Assembly (NCBI GenBank): GCA_029916745.1
Contig: JARXWK010000007.1
Coordinates: 45,355 to 109,354 of the forward strand
Reading direction: 5' to 3'
Length of the DNA: 64,000 nucleotides
Origin: Dysgonomonadaceae bacterium PH5-43
Lineage (GTDB): Bacteria > Bacteroidota > Bacteroidia > Bacteroidales > Azobacteroidaceae
The stretch's first letter is position 1; every line of letters starts with the position of its first letter. Of the stretch, positions 19,722-28,917 are shown in pieces. Under the pieces are notes generated by a model. The model was not told where the DNA came from. It made no database searches and saw nothing but the letters and a program-made list of their open reading frames with translations. Made by a program: the position numbers and the translations under genes.

Positions 19722-22020
19722 TCGTTTTGTAACATTATTATCTAAAGAATTAAGAATGCACCTTTATTCATTAACGGGTGTTATTTTTATGTTACTATTC
19801 CTCATTGTGTCTGGTTGTTTGCTCTGGGTAGTTCCTGGAGCTTATAATATAATAGATGCGGGCTATTCTACAATGTCTCCCTTTTTTGCGATAGCTCCAA
19901 TATTGCTGTTGTTTCTTATTCCTGCACTCTCGATGCGTTCTATAGCAGAAGAAAAGAAAATGCAAACCATTCTACTGTTACGAAGCCGACCTGTTAGTTT
20001 TAATGTTGTAGTGTTGTCTAAAATGGCCGCAATATTTATAGTGTCTCTTTTAACGTTGCTTCCATCGGTAATCTACGTTTTGTTTATCTATTATAATGGA
20101 AGTCCTATGGGGAATTTAGATGTTGGAGCTGTCGTTGCTTCTTACATTGGATTGCTATTCTTAATAATAGCGTTTATAAGTTTGTCGGTATTTGCATCTT
20201 CGCTTACATCTAATCAGGTTGTAGCTCTTATCTTAGGAATGCTTTTATGCGCTTTTTTCTTTTATGGTTTCGAGTTGTTGTCTTTAGAAAACTTTGGAAT
20301 CTTATATTATTACAACTCCATACAAAGAGGTTTGATAGAAGTTTCGGGTTTGCTATATTTTTCATTTATAGCAATCTTATTCTATGTGCTTACAATTAAA
20401 GTATTGGGAGAGAAAATTGGGTTGAAAAGATTTGTAGTTATCATAGTTTCGCTATGCCTTGTTGTAGGTTTAACATATAATATATCTGTAGACCTGACTA
20501 AAGATAATCGTTACTCGTTAGATAAGGTAACCAAAGAAGTTTATAATAATACAGATTCTCCTATAGAGATAGAAGTTTATTTGTCGGGTAGTCTTAATTC
20601 TGGCTTTAAGCGTTTGCAAGAGTCGGTATTGTTTCTATTGAGTAATTTGGATAAAAGAACTTCAGCATCAGTTGTTTATTCTGTTGTTGACCCGTATAAA
20701 CGAGGTAAAGATTTTATTGAAAATTTGAACAAAGAAGGAGTAGCGGGTGTGGCTGTAAACGAAAAGCTCTCTAACGGACGTATCTCTCAGAATATAATAT
20801 ATCCTTATGCTCTGTTAAAGTATAAAGAAGAAAGCATTATTATACCTTTATTAGTTAATCAGTCGGGGTATTCGGGCGAAGAAAACTTAAACTCGTCAAT
20901 AGAAATGCTTGAATATAAGTTTACATATTCTGTAGATTTACTTTCAAGAAACGAAACAAAGAAAATAGCTATTCTTGACGGACATAGCGAATTGTCGAAT
21001 AACGCAATAAGCGAAGCTCTTAATCTACTAAGTTACGAATATGAAATTAGTAGAGTAGTGATTAATGATAATCCTGAGAGCTTAAATGATTACGACTTAG
21101 TAATAATGGCAGGCTCTCGCACTGCTTTCTCAGAAGAACATAAATTTGTATTAGATCAATACCTTATGCAAGGAGGTAAATTACTTTGCTTTATTAATGG
21201 TGTTAAACTTTATGCGTATCAAGATTTAATAGAGAAAGGGGAAACTACGAGTATGATGAACGACTTAAATATCAACGATATATTGTTTAACTATGGTATA
21301 AGAATAAATCCAGTAATACTAAAAGATGCTAATTGTTTGAATATTCCGCTTCCTACAGAAACAGAGTCAGGCGAGATAGAATATGTGTCTCGTGCTTGGT
21401 ATTACTCTCCATTGTTAGTGCCTAATAACAATTCAGAAATTACTAAAGGACTTTCTTTTGTTAAAACCTCTTTTGCAAGTACAATTTCATTGGTTGGAGA
21501 TAGCAATAATAATAAAACTGTATTGTTAAGTTCTTCATCTAAAGCTAATGAGGTTTCGGTGCCTGCTATTGTAAGTTTGCAAGAGGCTGACTTTGATATA
21601 AATGCAACTAACTTTAATAAAGCTAATTTGCCTGTTGCTGTATTGCTGGAAGCTCCCTTTACTTCTGCTTTTACTAACAGAACTCAATATTACAAAGATA
21701 ATTATGAATTTAAGGAACGAAGCGATTCAGGCAAGATGATAGTTGTAGCCTCCGAAGAGGTTATTATGAATCCTTTGGGTTACGATAGATATTCTCAAAC
21801 TCAGTTTGCAAATCAAGATTTCATTCTTAATGTTGTAGATTACTTAACAGATTCCAAAGGCTTATCTTCTTTGAAGAATAAATCACTTGGAATGCAACTA
21901 TTAGATAAGAAGAAGCTTTCGCAAAATAGAAATAATATTATCTTTTATAATGTAGTATTGCCGCCTCTTCTTATCTTAATTCTTTCTGCTGTTATGATGT
22001 TTCGCAGAAAGAGAAAATGA
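19714..22020 (+). CDS. gldFG: GldF-GldG fusion: ABC permease with auxiliary domain
   Basis: A 768-residue inner-membrane protein. Residues 1-240 look like GldF, an ABC-2 type permease: LTGVIFMLLFLIVSGCLLW, then an extracytoplasmic loop, then IPALSMRSIAEEKKMQTI and five or six membrane segments. Residues about 255-745 match GldG (ABC transporter auxiliary domain, with DGHSELSNNAISE and DYDLVIMAGSRT), ending in a membrane helix and a basic tail MFRRKRK. In gliding Bacteroidetes GldA, GldF and GldG are separate proteins of one transporter; here F and G are one chain. The ATPase GldA is not nearby. What it exports, and whether this organism glides, cannot be told. Confidence 0.88.
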   Translation: MYNRFVTLLSKELRMHLYSLTGVIFMLLFLIVSGCLLWVVPGAYNIIDAGYSTMSPFFAIAPILLLFLIPALSMRSIAEEKKMQTILLLRSRPVSFNVVVLSKMAAIFIVSLLTLLPSVIYVLFIYYNGSPMGNLDVGAVVASYIGLLFLIIAFISLSVFASSLTSNQVVALILGMLLCAFFFYGFELLSLENFGILYYYNSIQRGLIEVSGLLYFSFIAILFYVLTIKVLGEKIGLKRFVVIIVSLCLVVGLTYNISVDLTKDNRYSLDKVTKEVYNNTDSPIEIEVYLSGSLNSGFKRLQESVLFLLSNLDKRTSASVVYSVVDPYKRGKDFIENLNKEGVAGVAVNEKLSNGRISQNIIYPYALLKYKEESIIIPLLVNQSGYSGEENLNSSIEMLEYKFTYSVDLLSRNETKKIAILDGHSELSNNAISEALNLLSYEYEISRVVINDNPESLNDYDLVIMAGSRTAFSEEHKFVLDQYLMQGGKLLCFINGVKLYAYQDLIEKGETTSMMNDLNINDILFNYGIRINPVILKDANCLNIPLPTETESGEIEYVSRAWYYSPLLVPNNNSEITKGLSFVKTSFASTISLVGDSNNNKTVLLSSSSKANEVSVPAIVSLQEADFDINATNFNKANLPVAVLLEAPFTSAFTNRTQYYKDNYEFKERSDSGKMIVVASEEVIMNPLGYDRYSQTQFANQDFILNVVDYLTDSKGLSSLKNKSLGMQLLDKKKLSQNRNNIIFYNVVLPPLLILILSAVMMFRRKRK

Positions 22021-22024
22021 AATT

Positions 22025-23248
22025 TTAAGCTTTCTTTGGTCTGAGGAATATAAGTTGTATGCAGACTACAACAAAGACCAAGACTCCCATCATTGCGAAG
22101 TCGGTTCCGAGAGTGCCACTGTCGGTCGACTTGCCAAGTAGGTTTGTTATGAATGCTCCGGCGAATACCCCAGTCATATTCATAAGGCCGTAAACGGTTG
22201 CTCGTTGTTGTGGCGATACAAACTGACAAAGTATAGGCATATTATTAGCATCAAACATACCAAATCCGAATCCAAAACATAAAGCCCCTCCTATAACCAT
22301 AGCGAAACTATCTCCAACTCCAAGCATTAAGAGAGAAGGAATAGTTAGAGATAAGCCTATTGCTCCCGTATAAATCCGTCCTCTTATATTGCGTTGTATC
22401 CATTTGTCACTTAAAATACCTCCAAATATTACACCAACAAAAGATGATACAGCTATTGTGATGGTAGACATAGGTCCTGCTTGTGCCATATCTATAGAAA
22501 GATTTTCAGAGAATAGGGTGGGAAGCCAGTTCTTGGTAGCCCAGCCAGGTAGACTTGGAGTTGCGAAGTAAAGCAAGATTACCCAAAACCAGATATTTGT
22601 AGCAAGCATTGCCAGACCTTTGAATAATGGTATCTTGGCTTCTTTAGGCTTAATGCTTTCAGGAGCTTTGTGTTCTTGTTTTTTATCTTTTAGAAATAGA
22701 ATAAGAATTAAAGAGTATGCTATACCTATTATACCAAACCAATGAAAAGTATTTTCCCAAGAGTGAGTTTGCGCTATTGTTGCGCCGAATCCACCTATTG
22801 CCTGACCAGTATAAAGCCCTGTCATGTGAATACCTACCGCAAGAGAGCGAGTTTTGTCGGAGTGATAATCTGCGATAAGCGATAAACCTGCTGGGATATA
22901 CAAGGCTTCGCTTACTCCCATAAGTGCGCGTAGTATGTATAGTTGATTAAAACTTGTTGAATAACCCATAAGTAAGGTTACCGACGACCAAACAAAGAGA
23001 CTCCCAACTATTAGCCATTTGCGATTTATTCTATCGGCAATTATTCCAGCAACAGGACTCATTAAGCCATATATCCACAGAAAGATAGCCATTAGTCGTC
23101 CGAAGTTGGCAGCCGACTCAAGCTCTACAATGTCTATCATCATAGAGTCTCGCATAGTAGATAGCATTTGTCTATCCATATAGTTCAATAGGGCTACTAC
23201 CCAAAGTAATCCTACTACCACCCAAGGGTAGTGTTTAGAGTTTTTCAT
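22025..23248 (-). CDS. nanT: MFS transporter, probable sialic acid permease
   Basis: A 407-residue major facilitator with 12 predicted membrane helices. The opening NYMDRQMLSTMRDSM and the loop GIIADRINRKWLIVGS (MFS signature between helices 2 and 3) resemble the anion:cation symporter branch. It is the last gene of a minus-strand run with N-acetylneuraminate lyase, epimerase and acetylesterase genes, an order like the nanL-nanE-nanT clusters known in Bacteroides fragilis and Tannerella forsythia. Import of free N-acetylneuraminate across the inner membrane is therefore the likely job. The convergent gldFG gene ends 4 nt away. The name rests on context, not on a sequence feature unique to NanT. 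Confidence 0.8.
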   Translation of the reverse strand: MKNSKHYPWVVVGLLWVVALLNYMDRQMLSTMRDSMMIDIVELESAANFGRLMAIFLWIYGLMSPVAGIIADRINRKWLIVGSLFVWSSVTLLMGYSTSFNQLYILRALMGVSEALYIPAGLSLIADYHSDKTRSLAVGIHMTGLYTGQAIGGFGATIAQTHSWENTFHWFGIIGIAYSLILILFLKDKKQEHKAPESIKPKEAKIPLFKGLAMLATNIWFWVILLYFATPSLPGWATKNWLPTLFSENLSIDMAQAGPMSTITIAVSSFVGVIFGGILSDKWIQRNIRGRIYTGAIGLSLTIPSLLMLGVGDSFAMVIGGALCFGFGFGMFDANNMPILCQFVSPQQRATVYGLMNMTGVFAGAFITNLLGKSTDSGTLGTDFAMMGVLVFVVVCIQLIFLRPKKA

Positions 23249-23345
23249 GGTTTATTATCTTTAGTTTTATCCGTTAGTTAATGCAACGAATAAAAGATTG
23301 TTATTTAATGACATTCTTATTTAGTAATGTCAATATTGTGTTTTC

Positions 23346-26300
23346 CTAATTCTTGATTTCTAATTCGTAAGTCTCGCTTGACCTTACGCCTGGTTTAAGT
23401 TCGCCGCACACGATATAAACTTTATTGTTATTAATTGTTACGCCAGCACCAGCACGAGCAGCTTCAGAGTACTCACCTAAAGACTGCCAAGTTTTTGTTT
23501 TAGGGTTAAAAGTTAGTAAATCGTTACGAAACTTATACCACCCTATGTTTTGTGTCATATATTCTTTACCTGCCTGTTTTAGTTCGGCGTGAAGCTTTGA
23601 GTTTCCTTCTTTCTCGGCTTCTTGTGTGCGTTTAATTCTTTTTAGAGCCGAATCAAATCGGTTGTAATCAACACCACCCACAAACAAAATGCAGTCGGGT
23701 GTTATATTTATTGCACTTGCTCCTATAAAAGTAACAGGTTTGCCGTTGTGTAAAGATATGTAAGCATACTTCTCCCATTGCTTTTTGCTGAAATTGAAAC
23801 GTAATACATCAGTAAAAGCTTCTGCTGCCTGTTCGTTATAGCCACCAGCCATATAAAGACTTCCGTTGTTTGTAAACACTACAGGCTGTTGACGTTCGCT
23901 AATGTCAGCCTCTATGGTTTGCCAACCACTTTCTATATTGTCAAGATTTAGAGAGAAAACACTACCGCTGTGTTCGCTCGACAATTTTCCGCCACTAATA
24001 TACACTATATTATTGATAACACAACCTCCTCCGTTAAATAATTTTACAGGAAGAGAAGGTAGGTTTGTTATTTTAATGTCATTTTTATCTGTGTCGAAGT
24101 CTACTAACCAAGCTTTGTCAAGAGCTGATTTAGCATCTTGTCCTCCTACACATACAATACCTTTGGAGGTATTTACAGATATTCCATAGGCAATTTCCGT
24201 AGGGAATGATTTGCATTTGTTCCACTTAGTGTCGGTAGTAGACAAGTCGAGAGAGTATACATTTTTGTACAGTTTTTTGCTTCCTCCTTCGTGAGGCGGT
24301 TTGTCTGGAAAGTTGCACCCTCCAATTACGATTAAATTGTTTTTTACTACTCCTGCAAAAGGAGCTGAAACTCCACCTTCTATTGGATAGTTAGGTAATG
24401 ATACTTTAGATGTTGTTTTTGTTTGATTCATATTAGTTTGGAATGTTGATGTTGGTAAATTAGCATTGTTTACAAGATTAGCATTGGTAGATGGCAGCCA
24501 AGCATATCTAACATATTTAGGATTTTGTACTTTGTCGGAGCGAAGAACTATTTCATTGCCCATAACCGAAGCTTGAGCGGGGTAGTAAATATCTTTTGTG
24601 TCTGCAATCTCGAAACCTACAATTTCTTTATTGTCGGCTGCTCTTAATCCGTTGGTGTAATTGAACGAAATATAAGCCGAGCCGTTGCTTACACGCATAG
24701 ATTTATATTCAGGTCCGGAAGGGATTATGTTTCCAAACCCATAATCGCGGTTAAGAGAACTTAGAGCAAGTCTTTCTCCTATAGGTTTTTTATGTCGAGG
24801 GTGAACGTCGTTAGGATTACCATAGTCGCTCGATACAACCATATAAGTATAAGGTATTTCATTGGCGTGTTGTCTTTGTAGGTCTCTGAACTCAGGCCAC
24901 GAAGGACGGTTATGGCTCGATAGTTGTACGAAATGTATAGGTAATTCATTGTTGTTCCAATAAGTTCGCCAACTACTATTCATTAGTCTGAATAACTTAT
25001 CGAAAGCCTCCATATTGTGAGCATTCGATTCTCCCTGATACCATATAGCACCTTTTATTTCATAATGATTGAGAGGAATAATGCCAGCTTCGAATAAATA
25101 ACAAGGTTCGTAAGGGTGTCGTTGTGTCTGTTTTTCCGATAAAGCAATATTTTCTATAAGTCTGCCACGAACCCAAGGTTGTGCAAAGTCATTTTTAGAA
25201 TAATTGTTTAGTATAGCCGGAAATTCTTCCTCTAAAGTGTATCTGTCTATCCAAGATTCGCAAGTAGAGCCACCTATGGCGTTATGTATAAGTCCTATAG
25301 TAACATCAAGACTGTCAGACAACATATTTCCGAAGTAATAAGCTATTGCCGACATCTCTTTCGCAGTAGAATAATCGCATACTTCCCACGAAGTATTATT
25401 GTAATACCCTAAACTATTAACCGTGTCTAATGCACTTACGCTCCATTTAATTGCGTTTGTTTCCCATCGAGGTTTCATATCGAAGAAACGAATGTTAGGA
25501 TTATTCAAATCTTTCGGAATATCGGAGAAGTTAGCATCTTGCTTTAAGGTAAAAGCCATATTCGACTGTCCCGAACAAAGCCACACCTCGCCTATCGCCA
25601 CATTGTTGTATGTAAATTGTTGTTTGCTTGTTGATATTTTAAGAGAAAGAGATTTTTTTGCTTCCATAGCAGGAAGGGTGATTTCCCATTTTCCATTACT
25701 TTTTGTACGAGTAGAATATGTATTCCCATTAATTGATACGCTAACCTTATCGTTGGCATCGGCGATACCTCTTATCGTTAAAGGTTTATTGCGTTGCAAA
25801 ACCATATTGTCTGAATAAGTAATAGGAACTTGAAGTCCGCCGTAATCGCCGGTTATAGCACTATACACAGTTCTTGCTATAATGTTTGCCCCTTCTTTGT
25901 CGGGGTGAAGAGCATCTGGCAGCAGATCCGGGCGATTATAAAGTCCTTCTTCCAAGTCTATTAATTCAACATCTGCATAGTCGGCAACTTCTTCTATGTA
26001 AGTTTGAATTTCACGATGCCAATCTCTTGTTCCTGATATAAATCGAGAATGACGAAAAGTAATAGGCGTCATCTTGCATATCCAAACTTTTATTTTGGGA
26101 TTCTTTTCCTTAAACGAATTTATAAGAGAAAGATAATCTTGAATGAAGTTGTCTTTATAATTAGGCCAATTGCGAGGGTCTGTGTCGTTAAGTCCGAGAT
26201 GTATTATTACTATATCCGGATTAAAATCAAGAGCTTTCTGGTATTCAGGCTCTTTAGTATAAGGACGATGTCCGTTGTTTAATAGAGTAGCCCCGCTTTT

Positions 26301-26489
26301 GCCAAAGTTGCCAACAATATATTTGTCGCCAAGCATATCCTGAAGTTGTGCAGGATAACATACTTGTTCTCTGTTTTTCAATAAGTAACCAAATGTTACG
26401 CTGTTGCCAACGCAAGCAACACGTGTGTTTTCTTGAGCGAAAACACAAATGCATGATATTAAAAGTAAAAAAGTAGTAAGTGTTTTCAT
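23346..26489 (-). CDS. Secreted SGNH esterase - sialate O-acetylesterase - NanM-like mutarotase fusion
   Basis: A 1047-residue exported protein; signal peptide MKTLTTFLLLISCICVFA. Three enzyme modules are visible. Residues about 22-215 are an SGNH hydrolase (VACVGNSVTFG, HLGLNDTD, DALHPD). Residues about 215-690 are a sialate 9-O-acetylesterase (GEVWLCSGQSNMAF, WYQGESNAH, NDVHPRHK). Residues about 695-1047 are a Kelch beta-propeller (repeated VIGGCNF, VCVGGQDA, ISGGKLS, MAGGYNE, FVGGVDY, VCGEL) as in N-acetylneuraminate mutarotase NanM. It would remove O-acetyl groups and interconvert anomers of free sialic acid before uptake. In Tannerella these are, as I recall, separate NanS and NanM proteins. 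The open frame extends 25 codons upstream, but the signal peptide fixes the start. Confidence 0.88.
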   Translation of the reverse strand: MKTLTTFLLLISCICVFAQENTRVACVGNSVTFGYLLKNREQVCYPAQLQDMLGDKYIVGNFGKSGATLLNNGHRPYTKEPEYQKALDFNPDIVIIHLGLNDTDPRNWPNYKDNFIQDYLSLINSFKEKNPKIKVWICKMTPITFRHSRFISGTRDWHREIQTYIEEVADYADVELIDLEEGLYNRPDLLPDALHPDKEGANIIARTVYSAITGDYGGLQVPITYSDNMVLQRNKPLTIRGIADANDKVSVSINGNTYSTRTKSNGKWEITLPAMEAKKSLSLKISTSKQQFTYNNVAIGEVWLCSGQSNMAFTLKQDANFSDIPKDLNNPNIRFFDMKPRWETNAIKWSVSALDTVNSLGYYNNTSWEVCDYSTAKEMSAIAYYFGNMLSDSLDVTIGLIHNAIGGSTCESWIDRYTLEEEFPAILNNYSKNDFAQPWVRGRLIENIALSEKQTQRHPYEPCYLFEAGIIPLNHYEIKGAIWYQGESNAHNMEAFDKLFRLMNSSWRTYWNNNELPIHFVQLSSHNRPSWPEFRDLQRQHANEIPYTYMVVSSDYGNPNDVHPRHKKPIGERLALSSLNRDYGFGNIIPSGPEYKSMRVSNGSAYISFNYTNGLRAADNKEIVGFEIADTKDIYYPAQASVMGNEIVLRSDKVQNPKYVRYAWLPSTNANLVNNANLPTSTFQTNMNQTKTTSKVSLPNYPIEGGVSAPFAGVVKNNLIVIGGCNFPDKPPHEGGSKKLYKNVYSLDLSTTDTKWNKCKSFPTEIAYGISVNTSKGIVCVGGQDAKSALDKAWLVDFDTDKNDIKITNLPSLPVKLFNGGGCVINNIVYISGGKLSSEHSGSVFSLNLDNIESGWQTIEADISERQQPVVFTNNGSLYMAGGYNEQAAEAFTDVLRFNFSKKQWEKYAYISLHNGKPVTFIGASAINITPDCILFVGGVDYNRFDSALKRIKRTQEAEKEGNSKLHAELKQAGKEYMTQNIGWYKFRNDLLTFNPKTKTWQSLGEYSEAARAGAGVTINNNKVYIVCGELKPGVRSSETYELEIKN

Positions 26490-26521
26490 GTTTATTAGGT
26501 ATGTAATTAGTTTGTATAGGG

Positions 26522-27721
26522 TTAGTCTTTGTTTGCTACATCTTTTTCGAGTATTTGTTTGCAAAGTATATGCGACTTAACCATCATTCTTGGTATATGA
26601 AAAGGACCCTTAAAAAGATTTCCCTTAGCATCTTGCGATACAGAACCGTCAAAGTGTAGATAACCATACCATTCTCCATATTCTTTGTCGGGGAAGTGAG
26701 AATAAGTATAGTCGCTTATCTGTTTGTGCATATCTAAGTACTTTTTGTTGCCAGTAGCAAGATAAGCATAAAGAGTAGCAATGATAGCCTCTGTTTGAGG
26801 CCACCAAAACTTCATATCGTGAGCATAATCCTGAGAGGGATAGCCTTTGCAATCTTTGAAGTTGCTTATCCCGCCATACTTAGAGTCCCAGCCCCACGAC
26901 CACGACCAGTCGAGAATTGTGGTTGCCATATCAACGAGGGTTTTATCCCAGTTTCTATTTTTTGCTTCTTCCAGAATAAACCAAGCAGTTTCAATGCAAT
27001 GACCAGGATTTATAGTTCGTCCCATACAAGTATCAATAAATTCTCCATTCGGTCCAACAGTTTCGAGCAGAGCTTTATATTCAGAATGCATAAAGTCGTT
27101 TTTAATTGATGCAATAGACTTCTCTATTTGCAAGTCTAAGGCATCATCATTGATTGCTGCTTTTATGCAGTTTGCAGTATTAATAAGAATCATTGTAATA
27201 GAATGTCCTTTACATTGCAAATTGTCGGTGTACTTAGGGGCGAGAATGCCGGGAGTTTCGATGAACGAAAGAATGTTTTTGAATAACTCCAAAGCTTTCT
27301 CTGCATAAGTTTTGTTGCCCGAAGCAATAGAATACTCCGCCATTGCTATAGCAGCGAAAGCTTCAGAGAATACATATCTGCGTTTGCGTAAAGGTTTCCC
27401 ATCGGCAGTAACCTCAAAAAACATACGTCCATCTTTGTCGAAGCAATATTTCTCAATAAAGTCGATAGTGCTTTTAGATGCAGCGAGCCATTCGGTGTTT
27501 TTCTCTATATTATTATAGGTGTATGCGGCAATGTAAGCAAAACGTCCTTGAAACCAAACCGACTTAGTAGAGTCCATAAGATTGCCCTTACGATCTATAC
27601 AAGTATATATTCCACCGTTGATGCGGTCGAGACCATACTTTAACCAGAAAGGCATTATGTTTGAGGTTATATCGTTGAAATATTTCTCACGCCATTGCAG
27701 TATGTATTCATTAGTATTCAT
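26522..27721 (-). CDS. nanE: N-acylglucosamine 2-epimerase (ManNAc to GlcNAc)
   Basis: A 399-residue AGE/renin-binding-protein family epimerase with an alpha6/alpha6 barrel. In Bacteroides sialic acid catabolism this family replaces the ManNAc-6-phosphate route by turning ManNAc directly into GlcNAc. Visible landmarks are YGLDRINGGIYTCIDRKGN near the N-terminus, SVWFQGRFAYIAAYTY, RRYVFSEAFAAIAMAEYS, and NPGHCIETAWFI with its conserved His, then DYAHDMKFWWPQTEAI. It starts 22 nt after the lyase gene stop and ends 32 nt before the esterase gene, so it is in the operon. No signal peptide, hence cytoplasmic. Cellobiose epimerases are related, but context favours ManNAc. Confidence 0.9.
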   Translation of the reverse strand: MNTNEYILQWREKYFNDITSNIMPFWLKYGLDRINGGIYTCIDRKGNLMDSTKSVWFQGRFAYIAAYTYNNIEKNTEWLAASKSTIDFIEKYCFDKDGRMFFEVTADGKPLRKRRYVFSEAFAAIAMAEYSIASGNKTYAEKALELFKNILSFIETPGILAPKYTDNLQCKGHSITMILINTANCIKAAINDDALDLQIEKSIASIKNDFMHSEYKALLETVGPNGEFIDTCMGRTINPGHCIETAWFILEEAKNRNWDKTLVDMATTILDWSWSWGWDSKYGGISNFKDCKGYPSQDYAHDMKFWWPQTEAIIATLYAYLATGNKKYLDMHKQISDYTYSHFPDKEYGEWYGYLHFDGSVSQDAKGNLFKGPFHIPRMMVKSHILCKQILEKDVANKD

Positions 27722-27743
27722 AAAATTATTATTCTATCTTTAC

Positions 27744-28661
27744 TTAAAACTTATTACATCTATCGAAGAAGTTTATAGCTTCGAGTTCTTTCTTCATATT
27801 AACTTCTTCTTCGTCTGTCATATTTTGATATGGAACACGATTTAGACCTAAATCTAAGCCTATAAGTTTCATAATTCTTTTACCGCCAACAATATTACCT
27901 CTGTAGTTGCATATTACATTAATAACATCTTGTGCAAAGTTTTGTAATTCGCGAGCCTTTTCTATGTCTCCGTTATTCCAAGCTTCTATTATTTGAGTAA
28001 GCATACGACCATTATAGTTTGTAGTGCCACCTATTCCTCCTTGTGCGCCACCCATAGCTAAAGAAGGAAGTATGGTTTCGTCTTGTCCGTGCAGCATATC
28101 AAATTTTCCATCTGCATACAACATACACTGATTGTATTCGTATAAACTTTCAAAAGTGTATTTTATACCGGCAAAGTTAGCAATTCTTCCGTCAACTGCT
28201 TTTAAGAAAGGTAGCATTGGTAAATAAACGCCATTAAGAGCAGGTATGTGATAGAAATAAAAAGGCAGATTAGGAGCTGCTTCTGCTATTGTTTCGCAAT
28301 ATTTCACCAACTCTTCAACTCTTGAAACTTTTGGGAATGGAGATGCCATAGCTCCTATACCCCAAGCACCAGCTTCTTGAGCGTGCTTAGCCAAACGTTT
28401 ACTCATTTTAAGACAAGTGCTACCTACGTGTATTATAACTTTAAAACCTTCAGGAGCAACCTCTATCCATTTTTCGGCAAGTTTAATTCTTTCTTCTTCT
28501 GTTAGTGTGTAACCTTCGCCAGAAGAACCGTTTACGAATACACCTGTTAAGCCATTGTTTACTAATAATTGTGCATAATCGTTGATAATGTCGTAATTTA
28601 CTTCGTTGTTTTTGTAAAACGGAGTAAAAGGAGCATTAATCAAACCTAATATTTTCTTCAT
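27744..28661 (-). CDS. nanA: N-acetylneuraminate lyase
   Basis: Class I aldolase of the DHDPS/NAL family that cleaves N-acetylneuraminate to ManNAc and pyruvate in the cytoplasm. The 305-residue TIM barrel starts at MKKILGLINAPFTPF. The pyruvate-binding GSSGEGYTLTEEER (family GxxGE motif), the catalytic Tyr in YFYHIPAL and the Schiff-base Lys in AGIKYTFES are all present. It is the first gene of the minus-strand sialic acid operon, with TATATTTG 42 nt upstream. The 15 extra in-frame codons upstream would cross that element, so they were not used. Confidence 0.95.
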   Translation of the reverse strand: MKKILGLINAPFTPFYKNNEVNYDIINDYAQLLVNNGLTGVFVNGSSGEGYTLTEEERIKLAEKWIEVAPEGFKVIIHVGSTCLKMSKRLAKHAQEAGAWGIGAMASPFPKVSRVEELVKYCETIAEAAPNLPFYFYHIPALNGVYLPMLPFLKAVDGRIANFAGIKYTFESLYEYNQCMLYADGKFDMLHGQDETILPSLAMGGAQGGIGGTTNYNGRMLTQIIEAWNNGDIEKARELQNFAQDVINVICNYRGNIVGGKRIMKLIGLDLGLNRVPYQNMTDEEEVNMKKELEAINFFDRCNKF

Positions 28662-28703
28662 ATATATAATATATTTATATTGTGTTTGTTTTGAATTATG
28701 CCG

Positions 28704-28711
28704 CAAATATA
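28704..28711 (-). promoter_or_regulatory. -7 element TATATTTG before the sialic acid operon
   Basis: TAnnTTTG match, 42 nt before the nanA ATG, in the divergent promoter region shared with the fucosidase gene. Confidence 0.5.
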
Positions 28712-28871
28712 TAGTATTTAAGTTTAATATAAAAATAAAACAAAAGAAAAGTGTTGTTTTTGATAAGATATAAATGCTACATAAGATTGGGCGCTCTCGT
28801 TAAAGCTAAAATATGTTGTTGAAATATAGTGTAATTTTATCTCATATATATAATATATAAATAAAATATTA

Positions 28872-28879
28872 TATCTTTG
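28872..28879 (+). promoter_or_regulatory. -7 element TATCTTTG before the fucosidase gene
   Basis: TAnnTTTG match, 38 nt before the ATG at 28918. Lying 160 bp from the nan operon promoter, it could share a regulator with it; no operator was recognised. Confidence 0.55.
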
Positions 28880-28917
28880 TGCCGTAATAAAGTATGTTTT
28901 TTTAACAAATTAATATC

